Below, piece by piece: positions 1 through 5,566 of a DNA stretch of 64,000 nt. A program made the position numbers and the translations under genes. Each line of letters begins with the position of its first letter. Positions within the stretch are counted from its first letter, which is position 1. Under the pieces are notes generated by a model. It did not search any database and was not told the DNA's origin. It saw only the letters and a list, made by a program, of their open reading frames with translations. The DNA lies in assembly GCA_034926635.1 (NCBI GenBank), contig JAYFQX010000024.1:1-64000 (forward strand), read 5' to 3'. The stretch is from Christensenella sp034926635 (lineage in GTDB: Bacteria; Bacillota; Clostridia; Christensenellales; Christensenellaceae).

Positions 1-985
1 TCTCCTTGACAACGATCCCCTCAATCAATTCCTTGTTGATACTATTCTTGTCACATTTGTTCTGTTTCTTGCGTTTGGTACAAGTGTAGTAGTAATATCG
101 TTTGCCACGCCCTGATCCACTGTCACCGATCATTGCTGAGCGACATTTTCCGCAGAACATCTTTGTTGTGAGCAAAAACGGCGCGTCGGCTTTGGAAGCT
201 GCGGGTGCTTGCTTATTGCGCCCCATACGCTCTTGTACAGCCTGAAATAGCTCTTTCGGAACGATTGCGGGAATTCCATCCTCTACCTTGATGCCGCCGT
301 GAGAATACACCCCTGCGTACCGCTCGTTGGAGAGCATCCAACTCAAAGCATTTTTCTTGAATGGTTTGCCCTGATTGTTTTTCAATCCACGGCTGTTTAG
401 GTCAGCACAAATATCCACAATCGCTTCTCCGTCATGATAGCGTGTGAACACTTCTCGTATGATTGGCGCTGTTCTTGTATCAATCTCAAAAAGACGTTCA
501 GCGTTCACCTTGTAGCCGATGCAGATACCGCCGCCGTTGAATTTGCATTTTAAAGCGTTTTCCGTCATACCGCGCTTAATCTTTTCGGACAAGTCCGCCG
601 AATAGTATTCCGCCATACCCTCCAGCATGGATTCCAGTATAATGCCCTCTGGTCTATCCGAAATCTGTTCCTTTGCCGAAAGAAGGGAAACGCCGTTGCG
701 TTTTAACTTCATTTTGTATTTTGCCGCATCATATCTGTTGCGCGAAAATCGATCTAGTTTCCAAACGATGACATGATCAAATAGTTTTTTACTACTTTCT
801 GCAATCATCTTTTGAAATTCAGGGCGCTGATCTGTTTTTGCGGATAAGGCGCGGTCAATATAAGTATCGACGATCAGAATATCACTTTTCTCCGCATATT
901 CACGGCACTCACGCACTTGACCCTCGATAGATTCCTCACGTTGATTGCTTGTGGAATATCTTGCATAGATTACCGCTTTTTTCAT
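1..985 (-). CDS. Large serine recombinase, C-terminus cut by window edge
   Basis: This is a site-specific recombinase of the large serine (resolvase/invertase) family, which integrates and excises mobile elements through a 5'-phosphoserine DNA intermediate. Translating the minus strand from the ATG at 985 gives 328 codons open to the window edge. The N-terminus has the catalytic motif YARYSTS (Ser11 is the expected nucleophile) and KLDRFSRN near residues 76-83. The middle is a Recombinase domain, and near residue 280 a CGKC pair starts a zinc-ribbon whose later cysteines are also visible (YTC, KCDK). The start is supported by a GAGGGTG box about 7 nt upstream. The XRE regulator ends 13 bp upstream, so the two are probably co-transcribed. 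The C-terminal coiled-coil part lies outside the window. Family assignment is secure; the target site is not known. Confidence 0.93.
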   Translation of the reverse strand, partial: MKKAVIYARYSTSNQREESIEGQVRECREYAEKSDILIVDTYIDRALSAKTDQRPEFQKMIAESSKKLFDHVIVWKLDRFSRNRYDAAKYKMKLKRNGVSLLSAKEQISDRPEGIILESMLEGMAEYYSADLSEKIKRGMTENALKCKFNGGGICIGYKVNAERLFEIDTRTAPIIREVFTRYHDGEAIVDICADLNSRGLKNNQGKPFKKNALSWMLSNERYAGVYSHGGIKVEDGIPAIVPKELFQAVQERMGRNKQAPAASKADAPFLLTTKMFCGKCRSAMIGDSGSGRGKRYYYYTCTKRKKQNKCDKNSINKELIEGIVVKE

Positions 986-997
986 AAGGATACACCC

Positions 998-1351
998 TCA
1001 ATCATTTTTGGAATGCTCTGTCCACTGTTCGACTAATTGTTCTTTGATGCGTTTTCCAATAGGAGAAGTTGGATCAAAGCACGCTTCCACAAATTGTTCC
1101 ATTTCCTTTTTCTCGATTGTTTTACAAGCATACAATGCCCCTTGCGGCTTGTCTGTCCTGCCAAGAAGATAGTCTAACGAGACGTCATAATAATCCGCAA
1201 ACCATACTAGCACACTATATGTTGCTTCTGTCTGGTCATTTTCATATCGGTTGATTGCCGACTGTGACACTCCTGCCAATTTAGATATCGCATACTGCGA
1301 CATTCCTGTTTTTTCGCGCAATTCGCGCAGACGACTGCCGGGCATTATCAT
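998..1351 (-). CDS. XRE-family helix-turn-helix regulator of the recombinase element
   Basis: A small Cro/C1-type DNA-binding protein of about 117 residues. The N-terminal helix-turn-helix is clear (RLRELREKTGMSQYAISKLA, then GVSQSAINRYE), followed by the usual third-helix and dimer segment with SLDYLLGRTD. The frame is open up to an ATG at 1384, but I place the start at the ATG at 1351 because an AGGTGGTG box lies about 8 nt before it, whereas the upstream ATG has no visible ribosome binding site. The gene sits 13 bp upstream of the serine recombinase on the same strand and is divergent from the small gene at about 1.5 kb. It therefore probably controls both, by analogy with element repressors. 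The operator has not been identified. Confidence 0.88.
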   Translation of the reverse strand: MIMPGSRLRELREKTGMSQYAISKLAGVSQSAINRYENDQTEATYSVLVWFADYYDVSLDYLLGRTDKPQGALYACKTIEKKEMEQFVEACFDPTSPIGKRIKEQLVEQWTEHSKND

Positions 1352-1450
1352 TGGTTTATTCACCACCTGATGCAATGATAACATAATCAGATCATTTAAT
1401 CAATTCAAAAAATGGATTATGTAGTTCACAAACAATTCATAAATTAACTA

Positions 1451-1478
1451 TTGAAATTTCATTAATTCATGATACAAT
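1451..1478 (+). promoter_or_regulatory. Promoter of the small gene near 1.5 kb
   Basis: TTGAAA at 1451-1456 and TACAAT at 1473-1478 are separated by 16 bp, a good match to a vegetative sigma-A promoter. Transcription would begin near 1485. This matters because the first ATG of the downstream frame (1469) would then lie before the transcript start. Confidence 0.55.
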
Positions 1479-1678
1479 ATTTTGCACAAGTGAAAGGCGG
1501 GATCAATATAGCCAAGCAAAAGATTGATAACACGATTCAGGCTGAACTCCCTGACGAAGTGATTCGATCTCTGGCACGAGCCATATTCCCAACCATCATT
1601 GAATGTTATCATGACGAGGAATTCCAAAAGGAATTTCGGGAATGGCTTGCGCACAGGGAGCGTAGGGAAACAGAATAA
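1469..1678 (+). CDS. Small hypothetical protein of the mobile element
   Basis: The open frame encodes at most 69 residues, rich in charged residues, with a central helix-prone stretch (IDNTIQAELPDEVIRSLARAI). I do not recognise the family; short proteins of this sort are common next to recombinases in Clostridia elements. The start is uncertain. The ATG at 1469 lies upstream of the predicted -10 box and has no ribosome binding site. A strong-looking AAAGGCGGG at 1493-1501 is followed 6 nt later by an in-frame ATA at 1508, which would give a protein starting (M)AKQKIDN. A GTG at 1490 is another possibility. The rest of the frame is intact and is followed by a terminator at 1978. It is transcribed divergently from the XRE/recombinase pair. 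Confidence 0.5.
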   Translation: MIQYFAQVKGGINIAKQKIDNTIQAELPDEVIRSLARAIFPTIIECYHDEEFQKEFREWLAHRERRETE

Positions 1679-1892
1679 AATGCGGAAGCGTGTATATCAG
1701 TTTGTTGTACGGTGAAATATGTAATGGTGAGTTGCAATCAGAGGCAGCTCTTTTTTATGTACTCAACAACGGGTAAAGGCCTTATGTTACTTTTGAATAA
1801 TGCTGGCATTATTCAGTGCTTGGTAAGACAGTACAGACGACTTTACTGTTTTAATTTCAATTCATTGGATAGGGTTCAAGGGGCGTAGCTCT

Positions 1893-1950
1893 TTGCAAGC
1901 TGTAAAATGGGTACCATTTTGCGATGCTTGCGAAGGACATAGGGGGTATT
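1893..1950. repeat. Left arm of long inverted repeat, containing a local hairpin
   Basis: Positions 1893-1933 fold on themselves: GCAAGC at 1895-1900 pairs with GCTTGC at 1926-1931, and AAAATGG at 1904-1910 pairs with CCATTTT at 1914-1920 across a GTA loop. Positions 1917-1946 are also nearly the reverse complement of 2206-2235, with about 30 of 33 aligned bases matching and a core of GCAAGCATCGCAAAA. Confidence 0.7.
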
Positions 1951-1977
1951 ACTTCACATCGCATAATGATGATATCC

Positions 1978-2017
1978 AGTAACTGCTTACAAACCGTAAG
2001 CAGTTACTTAGTTTTTT
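1978..2017 (+). terminator. Rho-independent terminator
   Basis: AGTAACTGCTTAC at 1978-1990 and GTAAGCAGTTACT at 1996-2008 form a perfect 13-bp stem with loop AAACC, followed by TAGTTTTTTAC. It is oriented to end rightward transcripts such as that of the small gene ending at 1678. Confidence 0.8.
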
Positions 2018-2130
2018 ACTCTTTCTATAGTGAAAATGTTTTTATAGCCAAATTGTAACACTCGTTTACCATTTATAGCCAACTCATTTCATGAAGGGCA
2101 AATCAATCCAGTGTCACATTGTGAGGGCCT

Positions 2131-2196
2131 TGTGACGCGAAGTGACAGCGTGTGACGCGTCCGTTACTTTGTAACGCCTATGTAACGTAATGTAAC
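2131..2196. repeat. Helically phased array of TGTRAC boxes
   Basis: TGTGAC at 2131, AGTGAC at 2141, TGTGAC at 2151, TGTAAC at 2170, 2181 and 2191, plus an inverted GTTAC at 2163, recur at about 10-bp steps. A further inverted copy (GTGTCAC) lies at 2111. The spacing of about one helical turn places all boxes on one face of the DNA, as expected for cooperative binding of a protein. Confidence 0.65.
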
Positions 2197-2202
2197 AAAA
2201 CA

Positions 2203-2240
2203 GTACCCCTCTGTCCTTTGCAAGCATCGCAAAAGTATAT
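2203..2240. repeat. Right arm of long inverted repeat
   Basis: This is the partner of the arm at 1917-1946. The core TTTGCAAGCATCGCAAAA (2218-2235) is matched in reverse complement at 1917-1934 with one mismatch. The two arms are about 260 bp apart and enclose the terminator and the phased box array. Confidence 0.7.
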
Positions 2241-2254
2241 ACTTTCGCCGCCCG

Positions 2255-2273
2255 TTAGGGGCAGTGCCCCTAA
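2255..2273. terminator. Stem-loop, possible terminator
   Basis: TTAGGGGCA and TGCCCCTAA form a perfect 9-bp stem around a single G. There is no U-rich tail on the plus strand. On the minus strand it lies just downstream of the Spo0E-like gene, so it may end that transcript. The palindrome could equally be a protein-binding site. Confidence 0.35.
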
Positions 2274-2292
2274 GACCCTTATAAAATATAAA

Positions 2293-2529
2293 TTAAGTAA
2301 ATTTTGATTTATCTTTCCTAAAACGCTTTTCCAAACGCATATATTTCTGTATGGCATTGCTCAGGATCATATTGGCTTTCAACACTTTTTCATCTTGGCA
2401 TATATTATGGCTTGGATCATTTTTTATTTCTTGGATGATCCGCGACAGCTTATTCCGCTTTTTCTCCATATCTTCATATGCGGTGTTCAACTGTTCTTCT
2501 AGTGTTTTTCTGCATTTGTCGTCAGCCAT
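2293..2529 (-). CDS. Small helical protein, Spo0E-like hairpin without the active motif
   Basis: Encodes 78 residues predicted to form two long helices (LEEQLNTAYEDMEKKR and DEKVLKANMILSNAIQKYM). The second half resembles the Spo0E-like aspartyl-phosphate phosphatase pattern, in which a VxxxSxxLDxLIxxY helix follows a first helix. Here the serine and aspartate of the family's SxxxD motif are replaced (ANMILS), so phosphatase activity on Spo0A is doubtful. The frame is open further upstream, but I place the start at the ATG at 2529 because AAGGTG lies 5 nt before it. It follows the SLOG-family gene by 31 bp on the same strand and is probably co-transcribed. It could equally be an unrelated coiled-coil protein. 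Confidence 0.55.
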   Translation of the reverse strand: MADDKCRKTLEEQLNTAYEDMEKKRNKLSRIIQEIKNDPSHNICQDEKVLKANMILSNAIQKYMRLEKRFRKDKSKFT

Positions 2530-2560
2530 TTTGTCACCTTGTTTTTTCGGTATATTATTT

Positions 2561-3040
2561 TCACAGCCTGATATATTCAGATTCATAGCCAAGAAAGCCT
2601 GCAAGTGTGATCATACCTACCGTTGCGTCGTTTGGATGTCCGTCGCAAATTATCAGCAAATTGTCACAGTAATCAACAAGCGAGTAAGAACATATGGACA
2701 TAATATCGTAATATGCTTTATCAGCGCAGAAGTAATATGGTTCTTTCATAAGGCTTAGATACTTTTCCCGTTGTTGACGCTCATTGTCGCTTAATGTATC
2801 CATCCATTTAAAAAATGGGAGTAGCACTCTAATCGTAATTGGATATTCTTTTCGCAATTCAAGCGCCACATCCATAAAAAGCATATCGGCCTGATTGGTA
2901 AAGATAACAAAGAAATCATTGCAGTGCTGCCCGATCCTTTTTAACAGTTTATCTTTGATTTGTTGTTTGAAATATTCGATTTTCTCTTGCGGGATTTTGC
3001 AGTTACCCCATACCCCGCAAGCTGCTTTGATTTCTTTCAT
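2561..3040 (-). CDS. SLOG-family (YpsA/DUF1273-like) protein
   Basis: Encodes 159 residues resembling the YpsA/DUF1273 branch of the SLOG superfamily, Rossmann-like proteins that bind nucleotides or nucleotide-derived ligands. Visible hallmarks are an N-terminal strand followed by a long helix (EKIEYFKQQIKDKLLKRI), the FFVIFTNQADMLFMDVALEL segment matching the typical GxAxGxDxxAAE helix, then LRKEYPITIRVLLPF. At the C-terminus, YCDNLLIICDGHPNDATVGM matches the D-x-GGT-type ligand loop. The N-terminal glycine-rich motif of YpsA is weak. A GGAT-containing box precedes the ATG. SLOG proteins occur both in housekeeping roles and in mobile or defence loci; the placement inside an island favours the latter, but that is inference. 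Confidence 0.65.
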   Translation of the reverse strand: MKEIKAACGVWGNCKIPQEKIEYFKQQIKDKLLKRIGQHCNDFFVIFTNQADMLFMDVALELRKEYPITIRVLLPFFKWMDTLSDNERQQREKYLSLMKEPYYFCADKAYYDIMSICSYSLVDYCDNLLIICDGHPNDATVGMITLAGFLGYESEYIRL

Positions 3041-3315
3041 GATATATCGATCCTTACTATGAAAAGAATAGTGTTAGTGTGTTAGGAAGAATACAATTTG
3101 AGCAGATATTGATTATTTCACAGCATCAGTGTCTTGCTAAAACAAGAATATGTAATGCTCTCTAGCTTTTATTGGGCTCTCAGTCATACCCTTCCCACAC
3201 ACTATTATGTCTATCCTATACCGAACATATATTAAAATTAGCTTTACAACGGCATTTTAACCCATTGTTACAATCATATAATGTAAACTAAATAATAAGC
3301 ACAAAATAATTATAA

Positions 3316-3329
3316 CACATAATTATGTG
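3316..3329. promoter_or_regulatory. Palindromic candidate operator
   Basis: CACATAATTATGTG is a perfect 14-bp palindrome about 70 bp upstream of the XRE gene at 3397. Palindromes of this size suit dimeric Cro/C1-type repressors, so autoregulation by the XRE protein is the simplest reading. No second copy near the 3985 operon was seen. Confidence 0.4.
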
Positions 3330-3384
3330 CGAAAACACAATATATTTAATCAACAAACTGTGTTAATGTTGCTTGTTATAAAAT

Positions 3385-3390
3385 TATACT
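3385..3390 (+). promoter_or_regulatory. -10 box suggesting a leaderless transcript
   Basis: TATACT at 3385-3390 ends 6 bp before the A of the ATG at 3397, which would put the transcript start at or next to the start codon. No Shine-Dalgarno sequence is visible. The -35 region is poor (around 3362), so the call is tentative. Confidence 0.4.
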
Positions 3391-3396
3391 TAAATT

Positions 3397-3780
3397 ATGG
3401 ATAGAAGTAATGAATTAAAGCATTTTATTGCTAACAGGGTGCGGGAATTACTAAAAGCGAATAATATTAAGAATCAGACTGCCTTGAGTCAGATATTGGG
3501 TTTTGGCGCAAATTTTATTAGCAATTTGGTTAATGAGAGGTCATTGCCGAGTGTGGATAAATTAGATGCGTTATGCAAACATTTTGATTTAACGCTTTCT
3601 GATTTCTTTAAAGACGATTTCAGTGGAAACAAGTCGGCGGAAATGCTGTTACATTTATTACTGGAAAAGTATCAGACCGAAGATATTACAATGATTTATG
3701 ATGTTCTTAATACCGTTGATCGAAATAAGATCAAAACATTATTTGCTACTTATTCAGACTATCACAACAAAAAGGGCTAA
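3397..3780 (+). CDS. XRE-family regulator upstream of the ABC-3C operon
   Basis: Encodes 127 residues. The N-terminal half is a Cro/C1 helix-turn-helix domain: VRELLKANNIKNQTALSQIL, then GFGANFISNLVNE and LPSVDKLDALCKHFDLTLSDFF. The C-terminal half is helical, without a recognised domain, and includes LLHLLLEKYQ. It precedes the three-gene ATPase/nuclease operon by about 200 bp on the same strand. The operon has its own promoter, so the regulator may act on that promoter rather than be part of the transcript. It lacks a visible ribosome binding site and may be translated from a leaderless mRNA. Regulatory control over the downstream system is inferred from position only. Confidence 0.85.
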   Translation: MDRSNELKHFIANRVRELLKANNIKNQTALSQILGFGANFISNLVNERSLPSVDKLDALCKHFDLTLSDFFKDDFSGNKSAEMLLHLLLEKYQTEDITMIYDVLNTVDRNKIKTLFATYSDYHNKKG

Positions 3781-3805
3781 AAAAATAATTAGCACAGAAT
3801 ATTAT

Positions 3806-3840
3806 AAGAGGTTAGTGTTGGAAACCAATACTAACCTCTT
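3806..3840 (+). terminator. Strong hairpin after the XRE gene
   Basis: AAGAGGTTAGTGTTGG and CCAATACTAACCTCTT form a 16-bp stem with one G-T pair around an AAA loop. The tail (ATTGAATATAC) is not a clean U-tract, so it is either an imperfect terminator separating the regulator from the next operon or a structured site. Confidence 0.55.
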
Positions 3841-3898
3841 ATTGAATATACGCAGGCATACCTTTTTTATTTGCCGTTATATAAATAACGTGAGTTAG

Positions 3899-3927
3899 TT
3901 GTAAAAAATACACAAATTTGCTATAAT
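3899..3927 (+). promoter_or_regulatory. Promoter of the ABC-3C operon
   Basis: TTGTAA at 3899-3904 and TATAAT at 3922-3927 are spaced by 17 bp. The predicted start near 3934 leaves a leader of about 50 nt, and GAGG at 3974-3977 precedes the ATG at 3985 by 7 nt. Confidence 0.7.
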
Positions 3928-3984
3928 TTTAATGTGTAAACACCTTAGACATACACCATTAAACTATGCATATGAGGTATTGTA

Positions 3985-5148
3985 ATGCCAGATGTTGCAA
4001 ATGCTAGTGGTCTATATAGCTTAGGTGGATTTGCCTATCAAATCCGTGCATTTGTCTATAGACTAGAATCTCTTGAAGACAATATGCAAGTTGAATATGA
4101 AACACTTGATGATATTAGTATACGAAATGTTGATAAAGAAAGCATTGAGAAATACTGCTCTAATATTTGTTGTACTCTAAAATCCAAGAAACAAAATATA
4201 GCAATTCAGGTAAAACATACAGCCATCTCCCCAGCTGTTGTAAAACAAATCTTTCTCAACTGGTTGTTAATCGAAAAAAAAGAGACAAACATTGATCAGT
4301 ATATTTTAGATGTTGATGAAGCCAACAAACCACATAATGGTATTTTTGACATATCTGCTTCTGATTTTTATAAGGAAATATGCGCTTCTAAACCACGTTC
4401 TAAACTAGCTCTTATAACGAAAGTAAAAGAAGCGTTCGAAAAAGACGAAAAAGAATTCGTTATTGCATTTGAAAAAATAAAAAAGAAAGCTTCTATTCAT
4501 TCATATTCTGATATAAACAAAGAAATTTATAGCTTGTATTCAAAACTGCTATTGAAATCCGCAGTCACTGATGTTGTTTATCAATCGAGAGTTAAAGAAT
4601 TGCTCACCCATTATACAGCAGAGATTATGGAGGCAGCAAGCTATAAGCGGCCCTACGTTTGCACTTATGAAAGCTTTTGTTGTCAACTAAATAGCATTAT
4701 TGAAAATATTACCAACAATCAATATTTACCGCAATATTATAAATTTCAGCGGGCTCATCCTATTGATTTAAATGATCTATCTATTGCAAATGCACGTGAA
4801 TGTCGACAGTTAAAAGCATGTAGTAATAATCCGCAATTTATACAGAAGCATTTAATGCATGGACAATATTATTTGGATCTCAAACTGCATTATCTTGAAA
4901 ACAACCAGAAATCATTTGTACAAGATATGGAAATTACTACTCACGAAAACTTTGTCACGGAAAAAGAAGTTTTAAAGAGTAAGGGTAAAGACGAACCACT
5001 AAGAAGACTTGATGGTACAATTCAACGAAGTAATGACTATGCTGCAAATGAACAAATTCGTTCAGGGATTGCAATTCATTTGACAAAGGAAATAATTGAT
5101 AAAGAGATGCAGATTTCTTGGAAGGATGCGGATAATGAAGAATCTTGA
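3985..5148 (+). CDS. ABC-3C/Lamassu-type effector with PD-(D/E)xK-like nuclease domain
   Basis: Encodes 387 residues. The N-terminal domain has the layout of the DUF4297/Cap4-type PD-(D/E)xK nuclease: GGFAYQ at residues 14-19, an acidic strand VEYETLDDI at 36-44 and a catalytic-type QVKH at 75-78 (candidate residues E37, D43, Q75, K77). The C-terminal third contains GQYYLDLKLHYLE and RSNDYAANEQIRSGIAI, which resembles the C-terminal domain of effectors in predicted ABC-three-component systems. The gene is first of three overlapping genes. It is expected to cut DNA when the ATPase partner senses foreign or abnormal DNA; that is inferred from relatives. The start is supported by GAGG 7 nt upstream. 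AT-rich codon use sets it apart from the core genome. Family membership was judged by motif and context only. Confidence 0.7.
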   Translation: MPDVANASGLYSLGGFAYQIRAFVYRLESLEDNMQVEYETLDDISIRNVDKESIEKYCSNICCTLKSKKQNIAIQVKHTAISPAVVKQIFLNWLLIEKKETNIDQYILDVDEANKPHNGIFDISASDFYKEICASKPRSKLALITKVKEAFEKDEKEFVIAFEKIKKKASIHSYSDINKEIYSLYSKLLLKSAVTDVVYQSRVKELLTHYTAEIMEAASYKRPYVCTYESFCCQLNSIIENITNNQYLPQYYKFQRAHPIDLNDLSIANARECRQLKACSNNPQFIQKHLMHGQYYLDLKLHYLENNQKSFVQDMEITTHENFVTEKEVLKSKGKDEPLRRLDGTIQRSNDYAANEQIRSGIAIHLTKEIIDKEMQISWKDADNEES

Positions 5149-5566
5149 AATACAAATGGAGTTGATTATGATTAGTTCCTACTGTGATATTATTTATAAA
5201 ATTTTGTCAGAACACAAAAATCTTACTGTAAATAAAATTATGGTGTTTTCATATCTAATAAAAAAAGAAAAGTATATACATAAAAATATATATACTGCCC
5301 ATAATAAAAATGATGTGATTCTTAAATGTCTCTCTCAACTATCTGGCGTTTTCAATGATTATTGCGAAAATATTAGATATATTACAACTGCTATTCATTT
5401 ATTGATCACCAGTAATAGGATTTTGATTAACGGTACAGAATTGATGCTTCCATCCAATATGTCTATAAAAAAATGGAATGAATCACCTTTTATGAAAAAG
5501 GCAATAGAAGAAAGCAAAACCTACTCAGATAGACAGTTTTTAAAAGAGGTAATGTATAATGTTTAA
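5135..5566 (+). CDS. ABC-3C middle component (LmuC-like)
   Basis: Encodes 143 residues from the ATG at 5135, which lies inside the last codons of the nuclease gene (14-bp overlap) with AAGG upstream; a longer frame begins at 5096 but lacks support. The protein is helical. It has a segment resembling a winged-helix core (LTVNKIMVFSYLIKKEKY), followed by a hydrophobic helix (YITTAIHLLITSNRILI) and a short beta pair (INGTELML). Small proteins with this kind of layout sit between effector and ATPase in predicted ABC-three-component systems and are called middle components; LmuC of Lamassu holds the same place. I recognise it by position and general layout, not by a diagnostic motif. It probably bridges the ATPase and the nuclease. 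Confidence 0.6.
   Translation: MKNLEIQMELIMISSYCDIIYKILSEHKNLTVNKIMVFSYLIKKEKYIHKNIYTAHNKNDVILKCLSQLSGVFNDYCENIRYITTAIHLLITSNRILINGTELMLPSNMSIKKWNESPFMKKAIEESKTYSDRQFLKEVMYNV

Larger units (their letters stand above)
1679..2292. other. Non-coding 0.6 kb segment rich in structured repeats
   Basis: I see no convincing gene here. The segment holds a local hairpin at 1893-1933, a long-range inverted repeat whose arms are near 1917-1946 and 2206-2235, a terminator at 1978-2017, a phased array of GTRAC boxes at 2131-2196 and a stem-loop at 2255-2273. This density of structure suggests a cis-acting site of the mobile element, such as a transfer or replication origin or a relic of one; that is inference. 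Confidence 0.5.
3041..3396. other. AT-rich divergent intergenic region
   Basis: This 356-bp spacer separates the leftward SLOG operon from the rightward XRE gene. I see no gene. It contains a perfect 14-bp palindrome at 3316-3329 and a TATACT box immediately before the XRE start codon. The base composition becomes strongly AT-rich here and stays so until about 7.3 kb. Confidence 0.6.
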
